Shown piece after piece: positions 7,861 through 16,399 of a stretch of DNA of 64,000 bases. Position 1 is the first letter of the stretch; each line of letters begins with the position of its first letter. Location of the stretch: assembly GCF_021654775.1 (NCBI RefSeq), contig NZ_AP025343.1:3315501-3379500 (forward strand), given 5' to 3'. The notes beneath the pieces were generated by a model. It was not told the DNA's origin, did not search any database, and saw only the letters and a list, made by a program, of their open reading frames with translations. The position numbers were made by a program, and so were the translations under genes. This stretch comes from Paenibacillus azoreducens (GTDB taxonomy: Bacteria > Bacillota > Bacilli > Paenibacillales > Paenibacillaceae).

Positions 7861-9039
7861 TTATATGCCAACCGGAATACCGTGCGCAGCGATCATATTG
7901 GATTGCTGCTGCGGATAATCGAGAAGCTGGACAACTTCGGAAGCGCAGCGGCTCGGGTTGTAATAATCTTGACCGTTTGAGTCGAAGAAGAAAGACTGGA
8001 AGCTTCGCTTAAATAAGATAGGTTCATTGGAAGCAATCTTGCTGAGCCATTGTTGCAGCACGCCTTCATTTTCCATCGCTTCACCATAACCCCGTCTTAC
8101 GAAATAATCACGGTTCATCTCTTCCTGACCGGGCAGGGATTCACAGAACAGCATCGGCAGCCCTTTGGCGAGCGCCTCGGTGCATGTCATTCCCCCGGGT
8201 TTTGTAATGAGAAGATTGGCAGCGTCCATCCATTTGCTGATTTCGCGGGTATGGCCCATCAGCACAATATGTTCATGCTGGAATTTCGGGTCGCTTTTCA
8301 TTTTATCGAGCAGTTTTTGGTTATTTCCGAGACAGAACACGAGTTGGACTTTATCTTTCCAACGGACCAACTGTTCAAGCTGCTCGTTGGCTACGAGTCC
8401 CCAGCCGCCGCCCATAATGAGAACCGTGGGCATATCTTTGATGTTCAGTTTTCTGCGGACGGTAGATTTATCCTCGGCAGACCAGAATTCCGGATGCACC
8501 GGGATACCGGTTACCCGTACGTTTTCACGGCTGACGCCGCGTTCCAGCAGCAGTTGGCGCACGTTTTCCGTCGAAACGAGGAAACGGTCAACCCGGGAGC
8601 TCATCCAGGAAGCGTGGGCGTCATAATCCGTAATGATGGTAAAAAGCGGAATATTCAGACCGGCAGCCTTCAATCTGGATATGATTGTAGTCGGGATCGG
8701 ATGTGTGGTGACGATCAAATCCGGACGCAAATGCTGGATGACTTTTGCCGTCTGATGGTAGAAAATCCGGTGCAAAGCCATCGTGGTCAATTTGCTTAAC
8801 GGTTTATCATGTTGTTTTCGATAAAGCAGTCCGACAAGGCCCGGATTGGAGTTTATCGTTAAGCGGTATGCCGACATAATCCAAGGAGCGACGTTTGGAT
8901 TCAAGAAGGAACCGAGCTCGATGACTTTAGTATGAATATTCGGATTCATCTTTTTCATGCCTGCCGCCAAAGCATAACCTGCCTGGGTATGTCCGCTTCC
9001 AAAACCTTCTGATAAAATTAATACTCTTTTCTTGCGCAC
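7861..9039 (-). CDS. UgtP-like diacylglycerol glucosyltransferase
   Basis: A 392-residue GT28/MGDG-synthase-type enzyme. UgtP-like proteins add glucose from UDP-glucose to diacylglycerol at the inner membrane face, making glycolipids and the lipoteichoic-acid anchor. The N-terminal half has LSEGFGSGHTQAGYAL and VTTHPIPTT (acceptor side); the C-terminal half has IMGGGWGL and TKPGGMTCTEALAKGLPML (UDP-sugar side). The start is GTG at 9039, 5 bases after AAGGTGAT; an overlapping ATG is out of frame. The exact lipid product is inferred from the family. Confidence 0.85.
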   Translation of the reverse strand: MRKKRVLILSEGFGSGHTQAGYALAAGMKKMNPNIHTKVIELGSFLNPNVAPWIMSAYRLTINSNPGLVGLLYRKQHDKPLSKLTTMALHRIFYHQTAKVIQHLRPDLIVTTHPIPTTIISRLKAAGLNIPLFTIITDYDAHASWMSSRVDRFLVSTENVRQLLLERGVSRENVRVTGIPVHPEFWSAEDKSTVRRKLNIKDMPTVLIMGGGWGLVANEQLEQLVRWKDKVQLVFCLGNNQKLLDKMKSDPKFQHEHIVLMGHTREISKWMDAANLLITKPGGMTCTEALAKGLPMLFCESLPGQEEMNRDYFVRRGYGEAMENEGVLQQWLSKIASNEPILFKRSFQSFFFDSNGQDYYNPSRCASEVVQLLDYPQQQSNMIAAHGIPVGI

Positions 9040-9412
9040 ATGATCACCTTCGATCTTTTATATTGGATGCTCCTTCATATATAAGGAGGCAATTTATGTT
9101 CTTTACGGGATGTATGTCCGTTAAGTATTAGAGCTCAAACCCTGTGTAAGATAATGCCATCTATATATTAAGTGTATGACGGAAGGCGTATCTTCAAAAC
9201 GGACCGTGGACTGGTTTCAATGCTGGACCAAGGTCGGGGGAACTCTGCCTGTCTTTTTGTTTTCTATGTAGTTTGACGATACCTAAAAAGAAAACCATGC
9301 AAGTTTTTAAAAATAAGTTTATTTTGCAGCTTGTATTATACTAGTAATAGAATATAAGGGGATTTATGTCATTGTTTTTCGAAGTTATGAAACATGGATA
9401 AGGGGGAAGACA
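9040..9412. other. Intergenic region with no supported gene
   Basis: A 373-base gap between divergent genes. It contains an 11-codon frame (9096-9131, plus strand) with a perfect AAGGAGG ribosome site, and an AT-rich stretch with TATACT at 9337-9342 that may be part of the promoter of the DUF1835 gene. I see no hairpin terminator or repeat. Confidence 0.4.
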
Positions 9413-10441
9413 ATGCAAGAAAGACTGGATCGGTTGAATACCGCAGATGATGGCATGAGAAAATATACACTTTACCGGATGATGGAACGGTGCGAAAAAG
9501 AGCTGCAGGGAGGAAAACATGCTCCGCTGGCGGAAGACATTTTTCGCATCGTAGACGAGCTTTTGCGTCAGGAGCAGGAACGGCTGGATCAGGAAATCAA
9601 CGTTCATGTTGTGTTCGCGCCTTCAGCTGCCGGTTCGATGAAAGTAGCCCTGAGCGGGTGTGGCAGAAGGCTGGAAAGCAGGGTCATCCATTGGGAAGAC
9701 TGGTTTTCCTATGGACCCATTCGGCAAATTCATGAGGAGCACGGCCGGCTTCAGCGGGATCGCTGGATGGAAGAGAGGCTGAACCATGCCATGTTTGGAA
9801 AATTGATGAACCGTGAGCATCAGCTCGAGGCTGTCATCAAGGAGCTGGCCAATATCCCGGAAAACCGCCGGATTTATCTGTGGTGCGGTGATAACGCCCA
9901 TGAGCAGATATCGCTCAGACTTGCTATGTACGTGTTAAACGGTAAGGAAAACCCAATACATATCATGAATGTGACCCAATTATATCAAGAAATCGAGCAT
10001 AAATATGAGCCGGAGGTTGATCCACATTATGTAGCTCTGTTGCCTTTGGAGACGCTGCAAGAGATGATTGGCCGGATAGATGCTGTTCCCCCTGTAGATG
10101 AATCAACCAACAAGGCATTGGTTGCCGATTGGATGAGGCTGGCGAAGACAACAGACACGCTGCGTATATGGAAAAACGGCGAGATAGTCGGCCTCGAAGA
10201 AGACGCTTTTGACACCCAAATTATGAACACGATCCGAGAACTGCAGCAATCGGGTGATTTAGAGTTTGCACGGGACGGATATGTAAGAGCCGGTCGTGTT
10301 GCAGCAGAGCTGTTCGACCGCCAAATTTTTGACAGCCACCAATATATCGAATACCGATTTTGGCATCTGATCAGTACGGATCAGCTTAAGTTTAACGGGA
10401 TACCGTATGCGCTATATTTATATAGCGTAAAAATTCCGTAA
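9413..10441 (+). CDS. DUF1835 domain protein
   Basis: A 342-residue soluble protein. Residues about 65-190 carry the DUF1835 pattern (HVVFAPSAAGSMKVAL, IHWEDWFSYGPI, LWCGDNAHEQISL), and the C-terminal part (about 235-340) resembles the DUF3658 partner domain. Residues 1-60 form an extra charged helical segment. AAGGGGGAAG lies before the ATG. Function is unknown; the fold has been compared with nucleotide-binding proteins, but I see no catalytic motif. It is monocistronic, and its 3' end overlaps the tail of an opposite-strand frame. Confidence 0.8.
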   Translation: MQERLDRLNTADDGMRKYTLYRMMERCEKELQGGKHAPLAEDIFRIVDELLRQEQERLDQEINVHVVFAPSAAGSMKVALSGCGRRLESRVIHWEDWFSYGPIRQIHEEHGRLQRDRWMEERLNHAMFGKLMNREHQLEAVIKELANIPENRRIYLWCGDNAHEQISLRLAMYVLNGKENPIHIMNVTQLYQEIEHKYEPEVDPHYVALLPLETLQEMIGRIDAVPPVDESTNKALVADWMRLAKTTDTLRIWKNGEIVGLEEDAFDTQIMNTIRELQQSGDLEFARDGYVRAGRVAAELFDRQIFDSHQYIEYRFWHLISTDQLKFNGIPYALYLYSVKIP

Positions 10442-10743
10442 GAAATACTGTTCAAAATATCATTTTTGAGCCAATCCAAGAACAGGCACACCTGAAGAGA
10501 TCGCCAAAGTGGCGTTGTTCCTTGCGTCTGATGGCGTATGCTTCGATGCTTATTCCAAATACTTTGCGGGGCCCAAAAAAAATAAGCGCCGTCGTCCGTG
10601 CCTTTTCGGCACCACGTTCGGCGCTGTTCCGCTTTTTTGTTGGCGACGACCTGGGTCATCGGCTTGCGGCTCCAAGTTATGCGTCCACCTAGTACTGGCG
10701 ATGGCTGCGTAGATTTTGCCTGTTTACGCTTCCGATTTTTCAT
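10381..10743 (-). CDS. Small basic protein, 3' end rewritten by repeat DNA
   Basis: A minus-strand frame starts at ATG 10743, about 7 bases after AAGGGGAG, and opens with MKNRKRKQAKSTQPSP followed by a Trp/Arg/Lys-rich stretch. The first 50-55 residues look like a conserved small basic protein. From about residue 58 the frame reads through the inverted repeat at 10535-10573, then antisense through the SDR remnant and into the DUF1835 gene. The original stop has probably been lost, so residues after about 57 are unlikely to be ancestral. Function unknown. Confidence 0.45.
   Translation of the reverse strand: MKNRKRKQAKSTQPSPVLGGRITWSRKPMTQVVANKKAEQRRTWCRKGTDDGAYFFWAPQSIWNKHRSIRHQTQGTTPLWRSLQVCLFLDWLKNDILNSISYGIFTLYKYSAYGIPLNLS
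10487..10537 (+). pseudogene. Remnant of a short-chain dehydrogenase gene
   Basis: Reading GGC ACA CCT onwards on the plus strand gives GTPEEIAKVALFLASDG. This is the conserved segment near the C-terminus of SDR enzymes, which normally continues toward a Gly-rich end. Here it stops at the edge of the repeat at 10535 and no SDR body is present upstream. It is a scar of about 51 bases. Confidence 0.6.
10535..10573 (-). repeat. Left half of the terminator-like repeat, inverted
   Basis: Read on the minus strand it matches the first 40 bases of the repeats at 1603 and 3014 (CCCCGCAAAGTATTTGGAAT and onwards), with GGGCCCC in place of GGGTCCCC. The right arm of the stem is absent; SDR remnant sequence abuts instead. 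Confidence 0.8.
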
Positions 10744-10877
10744 CGAAATCTCCCCTTTGCTCATATTACGAATTCAGCATAAAACATTTTTAACATGAAC
10801 ACAAGGTAATTGCCGTAAAATGGAAGGGGACGTGTTATAATAGATTTGGTTTAATCTGGAAGATGGAGGTTGAAAAG

Positions 10878-13292
10878 ATGCATCGGAAACATTCCAAAAA
10901 AAGATATACCCGTGCGGGTGCTCCCGCAAAAAAAGTAGCCCGAACCGTTCTTGCGGGAACCATTGGCCTAAGCATGCTGCAGGCGCCTATATGGGCGGAA
11001 TCTTTCACTCAGAGCGGAAGCTCGTATGGCAGCACAACAGGTGCTTCGAAAACACAATCGGCGGGCGATAAAGCAGCGGCGGATCATGCAGCCGAAGACA
11101 AGGCTAAAATCAGCAAAGAGGAAGCGGCGAAAAAAATGATCGCTTTGTTTCCGATTTTGGAACAGGCGAAGCTGGCTGGTTCCAGCTACAATGAAAACGA
11201 TGATTCCATGGGCAACGAATCGGTATGGACATTAAACTGGTCTATTACGAAGGGAAACAGCACGTTCGGGTTTGATACGAGCGTGGATGCGATTACGGGG
11301 GATGTGCTCAATTTCTATCAGCCATATAATCTTTCATATGAGGATAAGGCCTATTATCCGCCGGAAATCACGAGAGAGCAGGCTGAGAAGGCGGCAAAAG
11401 ACTTTATCGCAAAAGCAGCCTCTTCCACCAAGGCCGGAGATCTTGTTTCGCAGGATGTGCTTTATCGGAGTCAAAACTCATTATTCGGTCCGGTCATGTA
11501 CAATTTCAGCTACAATCTCAAAGTAAACGGCATCCCTTCGGATGGAGAGACCATCAATGTCACGGTCGACGGCAAGGGCCGCATTTTTAGTTACAGCCGT
11601 ACAACGTCCGCGAAAAAATATCCATCGGCTAAACCTGCCATTTCTTTTCCCGACGCTGTGGCCTCATTCAAAAAGGATTTATCCCTTACGCTTGCTTATG
11701 TGCCATTCAACGAAATGTACAACCCGTCGAATGCCAAAAAGGATTGGCGGCTTGAATATATACCCACGCCTTATTTGACAACGATGGACGCCAATACGGG
11801 AAAACGGGTGAGTCCGCTGCAGACCCCGGAAACCAAGGTTCCCAAAACGTTGGAATATACGGCGCTGCCGTCAAGCGCGGCGGTTTTTACCGCACGCCAG
11901 GGCAAGACGCTGACCTCAAAGGAAGTTGTTCAGTTATTTTCTGACCTCGTACCCGTCGGCAAAGATTACGCTCTAAACTCCTCCCTGTCAAAGTATTGGA
12001 TGAATACAGGGAAGCAGGTTTGGAACTTGTACTGGAATAGCCGTAATTTGTCAGGTGTGCCGGGAGATAGCGTTAGCATGATGGTAGATGCGGATAACGG
12101 CCAGCTCATCAATTATGACATTACCCAATTTTCGGAGTTTGCGAAGCATGGCGGCAGCGAGCAAGTTAAGGCGGACAGCAATGCCAAAAAAGAAGAGCCC
12201 GCTATTTCCGAAGCGAAAGCCAAGGAAAAGGCGATCGAATTTGTTCTCCGCCATTACCCGGATGCATCTAAAGTGCTCAAGCTTTCCAATGAATCCCGCG
12301 TGGATGTCTCGGAAGGCAAAACCAGATACATTTTCGTATTCCAACAGTTTTACAAAGATCTGCCGATCTATAACCATCAGGTGAACGTCGTGCTGGATGG
12401 AAGCGGCAAACTTCTTTCGTACAACACCAATCCTTCGCTCTCTGCCGGTTACGAGAAGGAATTGGATGCGCTGTCGGCCCAAATCAAACCAGAGGATGCG
12501 CTTCGCACATATCAGGAAGCTTTGGGAGCAGAGCTTAGATACAGTTCAAGCGGAGGGTTTTATACTTCAAGCAGATATATGGAGCCAACGATTACGCTCA
12601 GCTATGTTCCGACATTTAAAGGCAGCACCAGTCTTCAGTTCCTGAATGCCGTGACGGGAAAAAGCGAAATATACGGATTTCCGTATGCCAGTGAGCTCGG
12701 GGCGGCGGCGAACCTTCCTGCCGATGCGTCAGCGCACGCCGCAAGCAAAGAGCTTGCCGTACTGCTGGAATACAACGTTATTGCGCCGGACAACGCGGGA
12801 CTCCTTCATCCGGATGCCGAGCTTACCTATGGCGATCTATTAATCATGATCTCAAAAGCGGTGTCTCCGGATCAATCCTATTCCGACACGGACCGGATCG
12901 GCAAGCAGTTTAAAGATGTTTCGGCAGAGAGTCCATATGCCCAGGCCGCACTGTTTTTTGCTGACCGCGGTTGGTTCAGCAATGCTAAGTCTGACGAGCT
13001 GCGTCCGGAGCAGAAGTTGACCCGGGAAAAGCTGGCCGAAACGATCGTTGATATTTTGCATTATGATCGCATCGCCAAATTGTCCGAAGCAGATCCAAAA
13101 GTCATGAGCCTATCGGATGCGGCAGCCATACAAAACAAGGGGGCTGTAGAACTGGTGATGAAACTTGGGCTGATGACGGCTAAGGACGGCAAATTCGAGC
13201 CTGCCAAAACCGTAACCAAAGCAGAGGCCGCCCAAGTGCTTGTATTGCTTGCCCAATCCCAAGGGAAAGTGGATACGCCGATTTCGGGATAG
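10878..13292 (+). CDS. Secreted YcdB/YcdC-repeat protein with SLH domains
   Basis: A protein of about 804 residues exported by an N-terminal signal (basic start, hydrophobic LAGTIGLSMLQAPIWA). Residues about 80-600 hold repeated PepSY/YcdB-YcdC-type units, each with a conserved Trp and a strand pattern such as VDGKGRIFSYSRTTS or VVLDGSGKLLSYNTNP. The last 190 residues are three S-layer homology modules that tether proteins to pyruvylated cell-wall polymer. The start at 10878 is set by GGAGG at 10866, which overlaps a poorer in-frame ATG at 10863. A TATAAT at 10836-10841 is the likely -10 box. Such proteins are envelope-associated; protease regulation is only a family-based suggestion. Confidence 0.85.
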   Translation: MHRKHSKKRYTRAGAPAKKVARTVLAGTIGLSMLQAPIWAESFTQSGSSYGSTTGASKTQSAGDKAAADHAAEDKAKISKEEAAKKMIALFPILEQAKLAGSSYNENDDSMGNESVWTLNWSITKGNSTFGFDTSVDAITGDVLNFYQPYNLSYEDKAYYPPEITREQAEKAAKDFIAKAASSTKAGDLVSQDVLYRSQNSLFGPVMYNFSYNLKVNGIPSDGETINVTVDGKGRIFSYSRTTSAKKYPSAKPAISFPDAVASFKKDLSLTLAYVPFNEMYNPSNAKKDWRLEYIPTPYLTTMDANTGKRVSPLQTPETKVPKTLEYTALPSSAAVFTARQGKTLTSKEVVQLFSDLVPVGKDYALNSSLSKYWMNTGKQVWNLYWNSRNLSGVPGDSVSMMVDADNGQLINYDITQFSEFAKHGGSEQVKADSNAKKEEPAISEAKAKEKAIEFVLRHYPDASKVLKLSNESRVDVSEGKTRYIFVFQQFYKDLPIYNHQVNVVLDGSGKLLSYNTNPSLSAGYEKELDALSAQIKPEDALRTYQEALGAELRYSSSGGFYTSSRYMEPTITLSYVPTFKGSTSLQFLNAVTGKSEIYGFPYASELGAAANLPADASAHAASKELAVLLEYNVIAPDNAGLLHPDAELTYGDLLIMISKAVSPDQSYSDTDRIGKQFKDVSAESPYAQAALFFADRGWFSNAKSDELRPEQKLTREKLAETIVDILHYDRIAKLSEADPKVMSLSDAAAIQNKGAVELVMKLGLMTAKDGKFEPAKTVTKAEAAQVLVLLAQSQGKVDTPISG

Positions 13293-13304
13293 TGATTCAA
13301 TAGC

Positions 13305-13340
13305 AGATCCGGTGGCAGACCGTGCCGCCGGATCTTTTTC
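13305..13340 (+). terminator. Terminator after the SLH protein gene
   Basis: AGATCCGGTGGCA pairs with TGCCGCCGGATCT and is followed by TTTTTC. Confidence 0.9.
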
Positions 13341-13476
13341 TGTTTTGTTCAAGAAGATGTCCCGCCTTCAATACGCAGCGGTTCTTTCAAAGGTTAGCCC
13401 AATAGCGGTTAAGCAAGCTCCCTGTTTTTGTCAGAGGAACGTCACAAATGAACGGGCTATTTGGAAGATAAGCCTG

Positions 13477-13485
13477 TGATATAAT
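13477..13485 (+). promoter_or_regulatory. Extended -10 promoter of the HemY-type gene
   Basis: TGATATAAT is a perfect TGn-TATAAT extended -10. No good -35 lies 17 bases upstream, as is common for extended -10 promoters. It sits about 40 bases before the chosen start codon. Confidence 0.6.
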
Positions 13486-13524
13486 AATACCATCGAAAAT
13501 TTGACGGAAGCAGGTGTCCCCAAT

Positions 13525-14919
13525 TTGAAAAAGGTAGTTGTGGTCGGCGGAGGCATTACAGGGTTGTCTACCGCTTATTATTTGCAAAAAGCAGCCCGCG
13601 AAAGCGGCCGGCAAATCGGCATTACGATTGTGGAGGCAAGCGATCAACTGGGGGGCAAAATCAGAACGGAGCATGATGGGGAGTTCACGATGGAGACAGG
13701 CGCGGATTCTATCGTCACCCGCAAGACCAACGCTGCCGAACTGATTGAGGAATTAGGGCTGAAAGACGAGGTCGTTTATAATGCGACGGGGATTTCATAC
13801 ATATATTCGGAAGGGAAGCTGAAACAAATTCCGAAGGAATCCGTGTTTGGCATTCCAACCAGCATCGAATCGCTCGCGACCACCGAATTGGTATCGGCTG
13901 AAGGCAAGGTCGAGGCATTAAAGGACTTGTACACGCCAAACGAACGGTTTACGAAAGATGATTCGGTCGGCGACTTTTTGGAAGCTTTTTTCGGAAAAGA
14001 ATTCGTGGAGAAACAAATTGCCCCCGTGCTGTCGGGGGTATATTCGGGCAAACTAAGCGATCTGACCATTGCGTCCACGCTGCCGTACCTGATCGACTAC
14101 AAAAACGAATACGGCAGCATCATTAAAGGATTGTCAGCCAATAAAGACAAATTCCAAAGCGGAGGCGGCAAAAAATTCCTATCGTTCCGGAAAGGTATGT
14201 CACAGTTTATCGACGGTCTTGAGGACAGTCTGTCCCAGGCCGAAATTGTTAAAGGAGTATCCGTTGAGGCGCTTAACCCTTTGGGAAAAGGCGGATATGA
14301 AGTCGTTTTGCAGAACGGGCGAGTCATTGAAGCAGATGTGGCAGTCTTTAGCACATTGTCGACTTCTGCGCAGAAGCTGCTCAACAACTCCCTCCTGGAT
14401 GAGGAGTTCAATCAATTCAAGCACAGCTCGCTCATCAGCGTGTACATTGCTTTTGACGTGCCTGACCGTGAGCTGCCGGCAGATGGAACGGGATTCATCA
14501 CGGCAGATAGCGAAGATGTCAAATGCAACGCCTGCACCTGGACAAGCCGGAAATGGGAACACACGTCGATGGGAGGGCGGCTGCTGGTGAGACTATTTTA
14601 CAAGAGCACCAATCCGGATTATGGGAAACTGTTGGAGCTGACGGAGGAAGAACTGCTCAAGGTTGGCATGGGGGATGTAAAGGCAAGCCTGGGCATTGCC
14701 AGCCAGCCGCTTACTTTTAATGTGACCAAGTGGCATGAGGTGATGCCGAATTATCATATTACGCATCATCAGATCGTGAAGTCGCTCGAGGCGAAAATGG
14801 AGGAAAACTTCCCTAATGTATTGCTTTCCGGCTGCTCCTATTATGGGGTAGGCATTCCGGATTGCATCGCAAACGGGAAAGAGACGGCTGAGAAGATCAT
14901 GAATATGTTAGCAGACTAA
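13525..14919 (+). CDS. hemY: Coproporphyrinogen/protoporphyrinogen oxidase, HemY/CgoX type
   Basis: A FAD enzyme of haem synthesis; Gram-positive HemY mainly oxidises coproporphyrinogen III to coproporphyrin III, with O2 as acceptor. The N-terminal KKVVVVGGGITGLSTAYYL is the dinucleotide-binding loop, followed by VEASDQLGGKIRTE and ETGADSI. The C-terminal SGCSYYGVGIPDCIANG closes the FAD site. The start is taken as TTG 13525, 8 bases after AGCAGGTG, giving 464 residues and the usual N-terminus; the TTG at 13501 has no ribosome site. It stands alone here; other hem genes are not in the window. Confidence 0.92.
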   Translation: MKKVVVVGGGITGLSTAYYLQKAARESGRQIGITIVEASDQLGGKIRTEHDGEFTMETGADSIVTRKTNAAELIEELGLKDEVVYNATGISYIYSEGKLKQIPKESVFGIPTSIESLATTELVSAEGKVEALKDLYTPNERFTKDDSVGDFLEAFFGKEFVEKQIAPVLSGVYSGKLSDLTIASTLPYLIDYKNEYGSIIKGLSANKDKFQSGGGKKFLSFRKGMSQFIDGLEDSLSQAEIVKGVSVEALNPLGKGGYEVVLQNGRVIEADVAVFSTLSTSAQKLLNNSLLDEEFNQFKHSSLISVYIAFDVPDRELPADGTGFITADSEDVKCNACTWTSRKWEHTSMGGRLLVRLFYKSTNPDYGKLLELTEEELLKVGMGDVKASLGIASQPLTFNVTKWHEVMPNYHITHHQIVKSLEAKMEENFPNVLLSGCSYYGVGIPDCIANGKETAEKIMNMLAD

Positions 14920-14934
14920 TAATCAAAGTCAGAA

Positions 14935-14971
14935 GAAGAAGCGCCCTGCAATGCAGGAACGCTTCTTTTTT
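14935..14971 (+). terminator. Terminator after hemY
   Basis: AAGAAGCG and CGCTTCTT form the outer stem around CCTGCAATGCAGG, followed by six T. Confidence 0.85.
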
Positions 14972-15101
14972 GTCTGCCAACGGAAGGGTTTAAACAAGAA
15001 TTTTGATGGTCTGAAAGACCGATGGTTAAGCAGACTTTGTTTGGATAACGGGATCGGTTTGCAAAAGAGTCTGTTTGCGGTCTTTTAGCCGAAAGGCCCA
15101 A

Positions 15102-16124
15102 TTAATTCCTGACACCGTTTGCGGGTATAAGCTGCAAGGAATAAAATTTCCCTTGTTTATTGATTTTACCGGCGATGGATAAAGCCCCTTTTTTCGAAAA
15201 GGTGTATTCGTTTTGTTTAATTTGCACGGAGTATCCATCCAGATTGATTCCAAACAGTGACTTTACCTTGGGTTTGGCTGCAGAAATGGCTTGCGCCTTG
15301 CTGAGTTTCGGCTTGGCAAACGTTTTGGCAAAGTCCTGGTCGTTTGCCCAGTCCATGCCGGACAAATTTTCAACCTCCCAAACTTTTCCGCTCTGCACTC
15401 CGATGATCACATGATTTACGTCATCATTGTCTTGATATTTCCACACAAATTCTTTATCGCCGTCTTTTTGCCGCTGAACATTATTGAACGGCTTGATGAT
15501 ACTGATTCCCAGCGTTTTGATGGAACGGTTAGCCGTATTGTTGAGCTGAGCCGGTACCTTTTTTAAGGGGTACGCGACGCTTGCGCTAATGTTGTTGTTA
15601 TTGTCCAGGTCAATGTACAAGCTTTGGTCAATTCCCCAAAACACCCAATAATTCCGGGGGATATTATCCTGATAAGGCGAGTATACGCGCCAAAATCGAT
15701 CCGATTGGAATGGCTGGCTTCCGCCGAAGGTTTTGATGAACGATGACATTTTGCCGCGAAGCGCCGCATCCATGACGTTGTCCAGATCGTTTTGTTTATA
15801 GATTATAATGGTAGACTCGACACGTCCTTTTGCGCTGTTATAGCGCTGGATGAATTCTCCCTTGGTTTTTCCGCCGAGTATGCCATTCACTTCCCAATCT
15901 TCATGGGACGAATCCACACTCGTAAATTCAATGGCTTGTTTTCCGGCCAGCTTATACAAGACTTCGGTCAAACGGAGCTGTACCGTCGGATCCATTTTAA
16001 CCGAAGGTGATTGCGCATTTTGAGTCTCATCGTTTGCGGGCTGATCAACTGCATAAATCGGTGCTGCAGACAAAAGCAGCGAAATTGCGGCAGCAGATGC
16101 GGCGATTAAACCCCATTTTTTCAT
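15102..16124 (-). CDS. Secreted protein of unknown function, PepSY-like C-terminus
   Basis: A 340-residue protein with a clear signal peptide (MKKWGLIAASAAAISLLLSA, cleavage near IYA-VD). No catalytic motif is recognised. The last 80 residues (KAQAISAAKPKVKSLFGI, then GYSVQIKQNEYTFSKKG and a KINKQGKF strand) resemble a single PepSY/YcdB-type unit like those of the SLH protein at 10878. AGCTGGGAGGAA lies before the ATG. It is divergent from the sigma-factor gene across about 275 bases, so the sigma factor might control it (inference). Confidence 0.65.
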   Translation of the reverse strand: MKKWGLIAASAAAISLLLSAAPIYAVDQPANDETQNAQSPSVKMDPTVQLRLTEVLYKLAGKQAIEFTSVDSSHEDWEVNGILGGKTKGEFIQRYNSAKGRVESTIIIYKQNDLDNVMDAALRGKMSSFIKTFGGSQPFQSDRFWRVYSPYQDNIPRNYWVFWGIDQSLYIDLDNNNNISASVAYPLKKVPAQLNNTANRSIKTLGISIIKPFNNVQRQKDGDKEFVWKYQDNDDVNHVIIGVQSGKVWEVENLSGMDWANDQDFAKTFAKPKLSKAQAISAAKPKVKSLFGINLDGYSVQIKQNEYTFSKKGALSIAGKINKQGKFYSLQLIPANGVRN

Positions 16125-16399
16125 TTTATATATTCCTCCCAGCTCTTAAGGCAAATTTTAATGACTCCCAATGATTAGACGGATAAAAGCGGAAAGTCGT
16201 TTCGGTCCATTTATCCGGTTGTGCAAATTATCTTTTATATTTTTATCTGCTTGGCTCCAGCCCAAATGATGAGAGATAATGAAGAGACTTGAAAAAAGTT
16301 GATCCAAGAAAATCTAAAAAAACTTATCAGCGTTTTGTCAGAAACCCATACCTTCTGGAGTCTATAGAGTAAGTCAATGTTATGAGAGGGGTATCGATT

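Noticed and set aside
10506..10515. Apparent right arm (CCACTTTGG) of the third terminator-like repeat
   Set aside because: The bases belong to the SDR remnant on the other strand; the match to the repeat arm is coincidental.
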